Part shown: positions 37,324-47,193 of the stretch, in pieces
Layout: each line of letters starts with the position of its first letter
Position numbering within the stretch: position 1 is the first letter of the stretch
Assembly: GCF_003945595.2 (NCBI RefSeq)
Contig: NW_024104376.1
Location: forward strand, 2,542,001 to 2,606,000
DNA from: Pipra filicauda
Lineage: Eukaryota; Chordata; Aves; Passeriformes; Pipridae
DNA: 64,000 bases
Direction of reading: 5' to 3'
The notes under the pieces: model-generated
Databases searched by the model: none
Seen by the model: only the letters and a program-made list of their open reading frames with translations
Told to the model about the DNA's origin: nothing
Translations under genes and position numbers: made by a program

Positions 37324-37355
<32 letters not shown>
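37324..37355. repeat. T32 homopolymer within the TRIB1 CpG island
   Basis: Thirty-two consecutive T residues flanked by GC-rich DNA, 133 bp before the TRIB1 ATG. Depending on the transcription start it lies in the core promoter or in the 5' UTR. Confidence 0.97.
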
Positions 37356-37359
<4 letters not shown>

Positions 37360-37392
37360 CCTCCAACTACTTTAGCGCGGAGTCGGCAGCAG

Positions 37393-37464
37393 ATGGTGGG
37401 CACGGCCCGAGGTTTCGGCGGGGAGAGCGAAGGGATGCGCGCAGCGCGCACCGCCCGGCTCTAG
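37393..37464 (+). promoter_or_regulatory. Candidate upstream ORF in the TRIB1 leader (23 codons)
   Basis: ATG at 37393 (next base G) opens a 23-codon frame ending at TAG 37462-37464. A second in-frame ATG at 37435 (G at -3) gives a 9-codon version. Both share the reading frame of TRIB1 but stop 24 nt before its ATG. They are functional only if transcription starts upstream of 37393, which is likely but not shown. Confidence 0.45.
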
Positions 37465-37488
37465 CTCCGCGCCCGCTCCGCTCCCCCG

Positions 37489-37794
37489 ATGAGCCGCCCC
37501 GCGTCCCTGCTGCCGGCCGCCCGCTGCCGCAGCGCCCCGGCCAAGCGCCTGCAGCCGCTCCACGACGGCCCCGCCGAGGAAGCGCCGGCCGCCAAGTGCC
37601 CTCGGCTCGCCGACTGCGGACCCCCGGACTGCCTCAGCGCTCCCGGGTCGCCGTGTGCCCCTGCTTCTCCCGCCGGCGGCGGGGGGGCGGCGGGTCCCAG
37701 CCTGATCGCCTCGTACCTGCTGCTGCCGCTGGCCGAGCGGGAGCAGGTGTCCCGGGCGCTGAGCGTCAGCTCGGGCCGGGAGCTGCGCTGCAAG
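37489..37794 (+). CDS. TRIB1: TRIB1 coding exon 1: disordered N-terminus
   Basis: TRIB1 is a Tribbles pseudokinase scaffold that couples the COP1 ubiquitin ligase to substrates such as C/EBP-alpha and influences MAPK signalling and hepatic lipid metabolism. Exon 1 gives residues 1-102. It starts MSRPASLLPAARC, has PAKRL (18-22) and AAKCPRL (34-40) motifs, a Pro/Gly/Ala-rich spacer, and then SLIASYLLLPLAERE (71-85), which leads into the pseudokinase N-lobe. It ends CK|GTGAGC in phase 0. The start is fixed by an in-frame TAG 27 nt upstream. It aligns with the second Met (AMSGASQP) of human TRIB1 as I recall it, so the bird protein lacks about nine human N-terminal residues. The start context is weak (C at -3, A at +4). 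Confidence 0.96.
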
Positions 37795-38202
37795 GTGAGC
37801 AGGAGCGGCGCGGGTGGGCAGCGGGTCCTCCCGCCGTGTCCGAGCGCCCGGCCCGGGGACAGCCCTGCGAAACATCCTCCCGCTGCTCCCCGGCTGGAAA
37901 CGCCCGGCCATCCGGCGGTGGGGGTTTGCACGCTCTGGAAGTGAGCTGAAACTCCGGGTTACCTCGGAGCGCCTTCCCCCGAAAGGCTGTGGGGATGGTG
38001 ATTTGGTTTAGTTTTTCCCCCTCTCTTTCAATATAAAACGAACAGGAAGGGTCTCAGTAGCCGCTTAGAGCAGCGCTTCTGCCGATCCTGCCGAGCCCTG
38101 GCTCCCCTCCAGCTCCCTCGTCATTGTTTGGGAGAGTTGCTACGCGAGCGGCAGCTTTCAACGCCCTTGAGAATGAATTTGCGTTTAATTTCCTCTATAC
38201 AG
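37795..38202 (+). other. TRIB1: TRIB1 intron 1
   Basis: A 408-bp GT-AG intron, GC-rich in its first third and ending in a TTTCCTCTATACAG acceptor. Reading through the donor keeps frames open for about 150 bp, but the exon 2 junction is unambiguous. No other feature was seen. Confidence 0.93.
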
Positions 38203-38495
38203 GTGTTCCCCCTCAAACACTACCAGGACAAGATCCGACCTTACATTCAGCTGCCGTCACACAGAAACATCACTGGGGTCGTCGAAGTCATCCTCGGGGA
38301 CACCAAGGCCTATGTGTTCTTTGAAAAGGACTTTGGGGACATGCACTCCTATGTGAGGAGCTGCAAGAGGCTGAGGGAAGAGGAGGCTGCCCGGCTGTTC
38401 AAGCAGATCGTCTCCGCTGTAGCTCACTGCCATCAGTCAGCCATCGTACTTGGTGACCTCAAGCTCAGGAAATTTGTCTTCTCTAATGAAGAAAG
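38203..38495 (+). CDS. TRIB1: TRIB1 coding exon 2: pseudokinase N-lobe and catalytic-loop region
   Basis: The exon encodes residues 103-199 plus two bases of codon 200. It begins [20 protein letters not shown], near the beta-3 strand and VAIK-equivalent lysine. It continues through [20 protein letters not shown] and [11 protein letters not shown] to [10 protein letters not shown] (residues 184-193), the Tribbles form of the kinase catalytic loop. The usual HRD motif is replaced by LGD. Glycine-loop features of active kinases are not evident, in keeping with weak or absent ATP binding in Tribbles. The donor is AAAG|GTAAGC. Near-identity to human TRIB1 in this part leaves little room for an alternative such as TRIB2 or TRIB3. 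Confidence 0.97.
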
Positions 38496-40540
38496 GTAAG
38501 CGGCTGTCAGCAGCCAGCCCTGGGGTGAGTGGGGAGGGAGGAATGCCACATCCAGAGACGCAAAAAGCGTCCCAGGGAGTGGAAACGGCCCTGTCAGCTG
38601 GGCATCACCTGCGAGCAATCCAAGTAGGTCCCCATCACGTGTGTGTAGTAGGTCACGGATCTAACCAGCACGCACTCTTAGTTAGATCTTGACTGATGAA
38701 AGGGAGGAAGCTCGCCGGGAGCTTCGTGTCATTCAGCAGAAGTTCAGTGTAACCCGCTGGCAGACAAAGGGATGATAGTTCGGATGCTCATTAGCGCCAG
38801 AAGATGTCATGTGTGCCACTCATTCAGTGTCAAATGAATAAAAGGCAGAGAGCGAGAGGAGGGAGGCTGAGACGTTGCGCAGGGAAGGGGAAGCAGCCCA
38901 GCTGGGGGAGTAGGAGGAGGTGTGAGGAGCTGGAGCTCTGGTCCCTCCTTGGGAGAGCTGCCCCATGACCATTGCAGAGCTGCAGCACTCGGAAAGGGTC
39001 TCCTTGCTGAACCACCCTGCTAATCAGGGTGAAGCTGCTAACAAAAGACCAGCTGTGTCCTTTGAAGTTTTTCTCTCTCCTCCGCTGCTGTACTTTCCAT
39101 GCTTCTTGTGCCTGTGGATGTGGGCATACACGGGAGGGAAGGTGGGACATGGTTAAATACTGCTTTGGGAATCCTGAATCAAAGAAAATCACTTAAGTAA
39201 AACTTAGCCTAAAGCCTAGGTTTATAGAGGAGATCACAGTTGTTAAATTTAGATGAGGGAAATAATTCAGTATTTCCGTGGAGTGTTTGCTGCTCTTGCA
39301 CACATGGCAGAGTCAGAAATACATTTTTGATCAGCAAAACTGAATCTGACTAGTTGCTTATCCCATGGAATGCTAAAAACCTTACTAAAAGGTGTAATGG
39401 AGTTGTGCTTAATGTCATGAAAGTGTAGGTGATATTACTGAAGTAGAAGAAAAGGGCCTTTTGCTTGTTTTTTTAACCGGGCTAAAGCTTCTTCAGGATA
39501 CCCTTTAACAAAGGTGATAAGAAAATTAACAGCACTGCCTCTCTGAAACAGAAACAACCGTATGTTGACACGCAAAGAAAGCAATTCCTTTGAAGGAAAC
39601 TATTGCAACTTTTCCCTCCCATAAGAAGATGAAACATTTGTTGAAATATTACATTGCACACAGTCTCTCTCATTTGGAAATAACGTGTTGCACAGGCGAG
39701 TGTCATGTGCATCGCATTTGGCAAGAAGAGGGTTAAGCAATGGCAGGCGACGCGGGCTCTCGCACAGGTGCAGTTTCAGGGCTCCCGCAGCCAATCCCGG
39801 GCCCACGGTTCTCGTTGAGTCATATTTTCCGTTTGCAGAACCAATGGGTATTTGCCGAGGTCAGGTTGAGGACAGGCTGCAGCCAACGCATCTACACCCC
39901 AGCGGGGCTGCCAGGCAGTGCAGAGCTCTTCCAGGGCCAGCCGATGGCTTCCCTGCCGATGGGACCTCCCCTCACCCTCCAAAACAGGAGGTTTGTGTGG
40001 ACCCACGTCCGCCTGGGGGACGGTGGGTGCAGTGGTACGCTCCAGAAAGGCAGACAGAATAAGTAACAGATTAAAATTAAAAAACAAATCATAAGCTCAG
40101 GAGAGCCGATGATCCCCGCTGGTGCAGAAGGGAGCTGGGCTTTGCGGTTTACAGCAGCTGGGCTCTGTTTGCTCAAAGCCTGCACTGCACATAGCGGTTG
40201 TACTGTGTCCTGTCACACATTAACCCCCTGCAGTGGCACTGCAACCTGCGTAGGTAGAAAGTGACTTGCTGGTGTTCCTCAAGAGCCCTCTGTGTTGTTA
40301 AGATCCCCAGCAAATAAAACAAGCAAGCGTTGCTGAGTGCTGACCCGATGCACGCAGCTGCACTTCCACTACATGCGGCCAGGAGTCAATGCAACTTCTC
40401 CACTGCAAATTAAAAAGTGTTTCCTCTCCTTTCTCAATGCTGTTGTGAGGAGAATGGGATCATGGCAGGGACTTGCTGTGCTTGCTCGTGACTGCATGTT
40501 GCTGTTTCTCACCTGTGGTTTCCTCTCCTGCCCTGCCTAG
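38496..40540 (+). other. TRIB1: TRIB1 intron 2
   Basis: A 2.05-kb GT-AG intron with a TCCTGCCCTGCCTAG acceptor. A GC-richer patch at about 39700-40060 holds an AP-1-type TGAGTCA (39816-39822) and overlapping open frames on both strands that show no protein family. It could be an intronic regulatory element. No repeats were recognised. Confidence 0.92.
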
Positions 40541-41009
40541 GACTCAGCTGCGTCTGGAGAGCCTGGAAGACACGCACATCATCAAAGGCGAAGATGATGC
40601 GCTCTCAGACAAGCACGGCTGCCCAGCATATGTCAGTCCTGAGATCCTAAACACAACAGGGACTTACTCTGGAAAATCGGCTGATGTGTGGAGTTTGGGA
40701 GTGATGCTCTATACCCTGCTGGTGGGACGCTATCCCTTCCATGACTCGGACCCTAGCACTCTGTTTTCCAAAATCCGGCGTGGACAGTTCTGTATTCCTG
40801 ACCATGTCTCCCCCAAAGCCCGATGCCTCATCCGCAGTCTCCTGCGGCGGGAGCCCTCCGAAAGACTCACTGCTCCAGAGATCTTGCTTCACCCTTGGTT
40901 CGAGGCAGTCTTGGAGCCTGGATATACAGACCAGGAGACAGGAACTTTGGATCAGATTGTTCCAGAATACCATGGAGACAGTGATGATATTAGTTCCTTC
41001 TTCTGCTAA
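40541..41009 (+). CDS. TRIB1: TRIB1 coding exon 3: pseudokinase C-lobe and COP1-binding tail
   Basis: The first base completes Arg200, then residues 201-355 and TAA (41007-41009). SLE at 207-209 stands where kinases have DFG, a Tribbles hallmark. SPEIL (232-236) is the APE-like motif, followed by [20 protein letters not shown] of the C-lobe. The tail contains ILLHPWF (314-320), the motif linked to MEK1 binding, and DQIVPEY (337-343), the COP1 WD40-docking Val-Pro motif, and ends SDDISSFFC. Total length is 355 residues versus 372 in human, the difference lying in the N-terminus. All elements needed for COP1 recruitment appear intact, so this gene looks functional. Confidence 0.98.
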
Positions 41010-42391
41010 TCCCAAAATCTCAAAAACCTCGTCAGTTTCCACCTCCGGCATCTTCGTAGAGTTTCATTTTTCCACGTCTGCAAACTCAACAGCATCTTAA
41101 AGTGCCAGTATGGTCAGAAAAGTGACCTTGTTTAAATGAACACCAACCTGGAGATCTCTGCTCGCTGAGCACGCTCAAGAGTTCAATCCTCTTGCTCTGC
41201 TGGTCGGTCTGTCCCACTGGCCCCAGAGGACCTGTGCAGCTTTGTGAGAACTGGCTCTTCTCCTGCCTCCCCCATCCTCCATCGGTGTAAAACTGGTCGC
41301 ATCTTGGCTGCAGAGTCTTACGGCTGGCAAGCAGTGGGATGGAAAGGCAGCCCCTTCTGCTCTCCTGCGGTGGCTGCAGAGGTGTGGAGCCCTGACCACG
41401 ATGTGTACGGGCTGGGGAGCGCGAGGTGTGCCTCTACCTGAGCAAATCTGACAGAAATGGTTAAAAGGGGAATCTCCTTGGCATGCCACACCAGCCAGCT
41501 CACAAAGCAGCTCTCTGACTGTAAGCACACATTAATGAGGGAAGGAGGTCTTCACCCACCATGGCCAGCTGTCTGCTCACTGCTGCTCCTCCAGCTGATC
41601 TTGCTTTCAGGGGCATGAAGCTCCTAGATCCACCTGTAAGACAAATCACTGCTGTGGGTCTTTCTGAATCAGAAAGCATTGGATCTCCCAGCTGGATCCC
41701 CTTGCTGACCGGGAAAGCATTTTAAATAGACTTAAGCCTCATGTTACCACGGTGTAGCCTATATAACTTTATGCCCTCAGCGAGCTTGTCAAGTAGCAGG
41801 TCTCGTTAGCTCCGAGTGCCAAAACATATCCGTTTACCAAACTGCAACACTATCAGCTGGGGCGCCTTCCCCTGGAAAAGGATAAGGGGTGTCTTGTACA
41901 GTACCTGTAAACATGGCCATGTTTTCCAACCAGCTCAACTCTTAAAAACACCACATCACCATCTCCTCTTCCCTCCACCCCCCAAAAAGTTAGTCTTAAG
42001 AGTAAAATCTCCTTACGCCCTTAGTTGATTATTCGGGTACGCTGTTTGCCTCCAGCCCTTTTTTTTTTTTTCCCCCTGCATGATTATTCATAGTCTTTCC
42101 AATGTGCGTGGATAATGAATATATCTAAATCATTAGCTTCCTGGGTTGGGGGTAAGTAAAGCTTAGTCCTGCCTAAAATTTCTGCTTCATTTCACATTTG
42201 TGTCCAGTGCTTATGCAAAGAGATGTCCATTCACCTAAGGCAAGAGTGCGACTTCTGAAATGGCCGTGAGGTGGGTGATGCATGTTCCCAACATCCCACA
42301 GTTCTTGTGAAGTCATTTTAAGGGTTAACCCTGGCTGCAGTCCCACCACCCGTTGCAAGAATACCATGTATACCTCATGGACTGTGTACTT

Positions 42392-42399
42392 TGTACATA
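42392..42399 (+). promoter_or_regulatory. Pumilio response element TGTACATA
   Basis: An exact match to the UGUANAUA Pumilio consensus in the TRIB1 sense strand, 3' UTR. First of three. Confidence 0.55.
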
Positions 42400-42625
42400 C
42401 CTTACTGTTTGGGGTTTTGTTTTCTTGTTTTGTTGTACTTTGTTTGTCCTAATAAGAGGTGTTGAAGAGCAATTTAATGTGAATTATTGTTGGCAATACT
42501 AACTTGACAGAATCATGAGCATTAAGAGCAGAGCGCTCCAGCTCTCCGTTGCACTAAACCTCTCATGATTGCTTGACATTTGTATCTGTGATACAGTTTA
42601 ACCCTTCTATGAAAAACAGTACATT

Positions 42626-42633
42626 TGTATATA
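42626..42633 (+). promoter_or_regulatory. Pumilio response element TGTATATA
   Basis: An exact UGUANAUA match in the sense strand of the TRIB1 3' UTR, about 110 nt before the poly(A) signal. Second of three. Confidence 0.55.
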
Positions 42634-42679
42634 TTGGTAGAAAATTCTGCCAGAAAAGCTAAAAACACTATGTCCAACT

Positions 42680-42687
42680 TGTACATA
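42680..42687 (+). promoter_or_regulatory. Pumilio response element TGTACATA
   Basis: An exact UGUANAUA match 47 nt downstream of the previous site and about 53 nt before the poly(A) signal. Third of three. Confidence 0.55.
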
Positions 42688-42739
42688 TGTATATGTCTGT
42701 GGAAACCTGGATGATAAAGTCTGACTTGTAGAAAATTTT

Positions 42740-42745
42740 AATAAA
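42740..42745 (+). terminator. TRIB1: TRIB1 poly(A) signal AATAAA
   Basis: Canonical AATAAA at the end of the AU-rich 3' UTR. It is followed by a T/GT-containing stretch (42761-42785) that could act as the downstream element. No earlier AATAAA was seen in the UTR. Confidence 0.85.
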
Positions 42746-42903
42746 CTTGGTTTCATAATGTTTGTCCCCATTTCTGGTGATGTCTCAAGGGGAACACAGC
42801 TTCAGTATGTTTGGTTTAATCTGAAAAAATGGGGTTTGGCCTCAGAGAGGATCAGTTCCTTTATGGTCCTTGTATGTGTTCCACTGTGCCTTAGCCCTGA
42901 CTC

Positions 42904-42948
42904 TCCCAGCTCAGCCTGGGGCTGAATCCCCAGGAAGCTGAGCTGGGA
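42904..42948 (+). other. Perfect-stem hairpin just downstream of TRIB1
   Basis: TCCCAGCTCAGC (42904-42915) pairs with GCTGAGCTGGGA (42937-42948), and CTGGGG (42916-42921) pairs with CCCCAG (42928-42933) around a 6-nt loop. Only a 3-nt GAA bulge interrupts 18 base pairs. It is about 160 bp past the TRIB1 poly(A) signal. Confidence 0.85.
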
Positions 42949-45900
42949 CAGGCTCCTGCCTCTTGTGGGCTAGAAAGGGCTTGAGATGTCCCCAGAGCTA
43001 CTTGAAACGGGGTATCCTACTCTTCCGATAAACAATGGGGAGAGGAGTTACAGCTCTCTGCCTCTGAACTTTAGAAGCTCTCTTGCCTTTCAGCCCGCGC
43101 ATTTGTTTCCCTCTGCACCCCACAAGCAGAAAGAAGATGCTGTGGCACAGCAGGGCTGTCATCCTGCACCTGTGTGCCTGGCAGTGTGATGCTCCAGCCA
43201 GTGGAAAATCGAATCTCGGATGTCTAAAATTGAGCAGCCAGAAGCAGAGGCAGTGGCTGAGAGCATTGACATTACAGGGAGCTGGAGCCTGTGAGCAGGG
43301 GCTTGACCCCACTACTGAGAGGCAGCACAGAGGCCACTCAGTGCTCCCGTTAAAAATGAAGGGAAAGATTATTAGAGCTGCTTTTCTTTGTGGTGAGAAT
43401 AGAGGAGTATAAATAGCTGCAGTATCAAGGTTAGAGAATGTGCTTTCCTGAAAGAGATCAAGCCACCCTTGCAATCCACCCGGAGCGGTGAGATCATCGC
43501 TCACAAGTGGAAAGGAGGAGGAAGAGAGTCTTGATTTTTATTTATACTTTGCCTCATGTTTAACTTTGTCCTTTTGCTTGAAATCTGTTCAGCAGAGCAA
43601 CTGCTTCTAGGCAGCTCCTTGAGCAGGAGCAACTTTAAAAACATTTTGCTTTTAGAAGGGAAGTGGAAAGCAAAAAGGAGGGAACAAGAACCTGGTCAGT
43701 GATAAAGCAAAGTGCACTGACTTTCATTAGGCACCTTGACTCCCACTCTGAGAAGCCAGTGATCTGTGCAGTAAGCATATTTTCTTAGCTCTTGCTGAGT
43801 GAATGTCAGACACCAAAATGTCTCAAGTTACTTTACTGATGTTATTCTTGCAAGACTTGTAAAAACATATGTGCCACAAAGCCTGGCTGATTAAATTACC
43901 CCCTGCCCTACCATGCTTTTGGGCTTGGACAGAAGCCCTGATGCATCCTTTCAAAACAACTGCAGGAGGTTCATGTTTTAATGAAACCTTGAAAACTTTA
44001 AAAATACCTTTTTTTTTCCCCTTACAGTGAAGTCGCTCTTAGTAGGTGAACGTGTAGGTCATCCCGTGACTGTTTCACATGAGCTATGCTGCAGAGCAAT
44101 TAAAATAAATGCCAAATTGTAGTAACATCTGCAAACAGCCTCTGTGTTGCTTTAGGGATTATAATGCAACATCCGTTTGTACAGCAGAATAAATTGCTAT
44201 TGCTTCGTTACCCCATCGTTTGTATTATTGTATACAAAGTTTCAGAGCGTGTTGAAAGAACCAGCATATTAAGTGATTAAACTTTGATGGTGGGTGTGAG
44301 AACTTTGATTTATGCAATGCATACATTTCTTTTTGAGAGAGTCATAATTTGTCTATTTTTAAATGGTCCTTTTGGCTGTGGACTGCATGAATCTCATGTA
44401 TTTCACGGACCTGGTCACCATTTTCATCCCGAAGTTGCAAGACATTGTTGGCCTCTCTGAAGAGTGCTGGTTGCCTTCAGTCCTTCTCCATTGCTGCTGA
44501 AAACACAGAAAAAGTTGCGGTTTTCCACAACATCACAGGCTCCATCCTAAACTGGCATCGAACCACCCCCCAGTCTGGATAGATCTTATGTCCTAAAAAT
44601 GTATTTTTTATTAGCTCTTGATACTTCAGCTGCATTTTGGGCACCAGTTCAATTATTCTCTTTTGAAGTAGCACAGCAGAATTTATAAACCAGCTTCCTC
44701 TGAAAGTGCCAGGTAAAACAGCCAGCTCAGCAAGCTCAGGTTTAAGGTCAACATCTCTGCCAAGCAGGTGATACTGTTGAGGTTATTTGCAGTTAAGGAC
44801 TGGTAAAGGTTCACTTCTACCTTGGCTAAAAAGTGCCCTGATTTTAGAAGAACACCTTCAGGTCAGTCAAAGGCACGTCTGCATCAATGTATTATTTATG
44901 AAAGAAAGGGGGGGGAAAGAACAGGTTTTTATACAGACGTACAAGAGGAAGATTCATTGCCCTTGGCTGGATCACAAAGCCTGTGCAATGCTCTCTGCTA
45001 GCTCTGCTTTAACGCACTGAGGGCAGGTCTGAGAGATAACCCGAGAAACACATTTTATTCTAGCAGTGCTGAGAGCACTCTGTCAAGCAAATCTCTACAG
45101 ATTATCTCTTTATACAAAAGCAGATTTTTTTCCCACACTTTTTTCATGCTATTGCATTCTGTCAGGGAAAAAAGCCCAATGTTCAGCATTATGGCACTGC
45201 ACAGATTTAGCACCACAAAGAAATATCCTATGCAAATGCTTCTTACAAAGATGTTTTCCTAGCAAGCATTGAGAAGAATAGCTTGACATATAACCACAAT
45301 TTGAGTTAATCTCTTGCAAAAAATGGCTTTGTTAAATGCAACAACTCTCAGAACTATTGTTGATAAAAGTACTGTGAAATTTGCAACAGTCTTGCCATGA
45401 TTCCTCCAAAACTTGCAAAATCCTTTTCTCCAAGTGAAATCCAGAGTTCAGATTTCAGACAGAATCAACTTTTGTTGCAGCAAAATGACAAATCCTTCAG
45501 GATATGAGTTCGCAGCAAGATCTTTTTTTTTCTTTTTTTGTGAAGCAAGCTATTTAGAAAATGCCTTAAAGAAAACTCATTAGTTTTCATTGCCCTGCAT
45601 GTATTTATTTACAGTATTTAACCAGCTAAACAAGCTAATGTGCAGCACTTCATTTCCTAATTTGGCTTTGAAGCTGGAGCAGCCGAAGTATCAATTACAT
45701 TCTGTCAAATGCAAACATTAACATAACTGTATGAAGCAATCATGTTTCTAACAACAGCAAGCACTGCCCAGAGGACCAAAATAAATAAAATTCATAGAGC
45801 AAGAGGTAACGCTTTTCTTTAAGGCAGGATTAGGGCTGGCGAGGGCCCGGGTGCTTCCCTTCCCTCTCTGGGGCCGTTCCTCTCGCAAGGCTGAGAGGCA

Positions 45901-47193
45901 GTTCTGGTGCTGAGGTGCAGGTGATTAACAAGGCACTTGCTCACCAAGGGCACGGTCTCATCACTGCGGGTGTGGATTTCTGCATGCAACTCCCACTGTT
46001 ATTAATGGTTAATTAATGTGTAATTTGCAGAAAGAGATGAAACTGGGACCTCAGCGGTGTGTTGTGAGCACACAGACGGGCTTATCATTCGAAGAAATAT
46101 CAGGGTGACACAAAGGGTGGATGACAGAAAATAAGTGTGGCATGAATCAGCTGCCTCGTGTTTATGATACGGTGCTGTTGTGGGAAAACATTCACCTCCA
46201 TCAACTACCGTCTCCTGCCAACAACAAAAGTCGAGTTTGATAAATTATTAGTGGAGATGTTCTCAGTGGCTTTGCTTAGATTTTACTCCTCTTGCGCAAA
46301 TTGCAGATTAGGAAAGGATTAAGTAACAACAGTGTGGCTAAAGTATTACACATCGTGCTGGCAATTAGCCAAAGAATGTAGCATGCAAAAGCTGACATTG
46401 CCTAAGAAATCAAATATAGCTTCGGTCACCACAGAAAATGACTCTTCCCCACCACCCAAGGTAGTTGCTCAGTTTCTCCTGTGTCACCCAGTCTTGCACC
46501 AGCAAATTGTTCATTACAGAACTTTTTTTTTCCTTTTCATGTAGTCTTTTTTCCTTTTCTTAATTCCTGGTAGTGAAAAAAGCCATAAACATTTAGATGA
46601 AAGGGAGAAGCCATAAGTGAGTGTAAAGCCATTGTTGGGCCCTGTGATAACATCCTTGTCAAGTCTCAACTTGTCAGATTTGCAGTCTCGCTGAGGTTCA
46701 AATGCTGTGCGTTTCCTTTGCCGTGTTAGCAACTGGGGACAAAGCACCAACATAATTTGGGGCAAAAGGCTGTACAAGACTCTCACACCCAATGACAATG
46801 ACTTTGCAGATGGGCAGTAGGATGACTGGTGTGAGCAAGTGTTTCCCGCAGTGAGTAAAGGCAGCAGAATTAGGCTCAAAAAGGTCAGCCAGCAGCCTCT
46901 GCTGCAAAGCAGGGTGGCAACACCCCTCAAACATCAGGTAAAAGTGTAAAACCCACCTGGTACTTTGTATGAAATTGTTGACTGAGAAGCATGGCGATGA
47001 ACCCTGCTCCTCCCCACCCTCGTGCCTGTGCCCAAGCTGCCTGGATCTGGGGGAAGGCAGGGTGCTGTTGGGCCAACAGGTCCATCCAGCCCCAGCAGGA
47101 GCATGTGCAAATGCCTAATGCCTACAGATGTGCGTGCAAGTACGGCAGATACCCGTCAGGCACCCCCTGTGATGTTCCCCTGCAGCACAGAGA

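Larger units (their letters stand above)
37130..37960 (+). promoter_or_regulatory. TRIB1: TRIB1 CpG-island promoter and first-exon region
   Basis: GC content and CpG density rise sharply from about 37130 and fall off soon after the exon 1 donor, in contrast to the AT-rich, CpG-poor surroundings. No TATA box at a convincing distance was seen, consistent with a CpG-island promoter. The exact transcription start cannot be placed by eye. The island is interrupted by a pure 32-T run at 37324-37355. In-frame upstream ATGs at 37393 and 37435 run to TAG at 37462-37464, before the TRIB1 start. Confidence 0.85.
41010..42765 (+). other. TRIB1: TRIB1 3' UTR
   Basis: About 1.75 kb from the stop codon to the inferred cleavage site past AATAAA at 42740. 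The first half is mixed composition. The last 400 nt are AU-rich and carry three exact UGUANAUA motifs (42392, 42626, 42680). A T11 run sits at about 42059. Open frames within it are short and mostly antisense shadows. TRIB1 mRNA is known in mammals to be short-lived, which fits a regulatory UTR of this length. Confidence 0.85.

Noticed and set aside
37372..37931. Two long antisense open frames opposite TRIB1 exon 1
   Set aside because: They are GC-driven shadows of the first exon; no domain or conserved motif is seen.
37795..37944. Extension of TRIB1 exon 1 past the donor
   Set aside because: GTGAGC at 37795 is a strong donor and exon 2 continues the pseudokinase sequence in phase; the read-through has no homology.
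36933..37949. 338-codon open frame across the TRIB1 CpG island
   Set aside because: It is in a different frame from TRIB1, runs through the T32 tract as poly-Phe, and has the Arg/Pro/Gly-rich composition expected of any frame in GC-rich DNA.
39685..40066. Overlapping 108-125-codon frames in TRIB1 intron 2
   Set aside because: They occur in two frames and on both strands in a GC-rich patch, with no family similarity; a regulatory explanation is more likely.
40473..40540. In-frame ATG extension upstream of TRIB1 exon 3
   Set aside because: It lies in the intron before a clear polypyrimidine tract and AG; it would only matter if an internal promoter existed.
40647..41051. 134-codon antisense frame opposite TRIB1 exon 3
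   Set aside because: It is a mirror of a strongly conserved coding exon with no independent support.
42904..42948. Hairpin as a microRNA precursor
   Set aside because: At 45 nt with a 6-nt loop, and with only weak pairing beyond the stem, it is shorter than typical animal pre-miRNAs.
42998..43504. 168-codon antisense frame just past TRIB1
   Set aside because: It has no domain, no splice or poly(A) context, and a Cys/Leu/Pro-rich random look.
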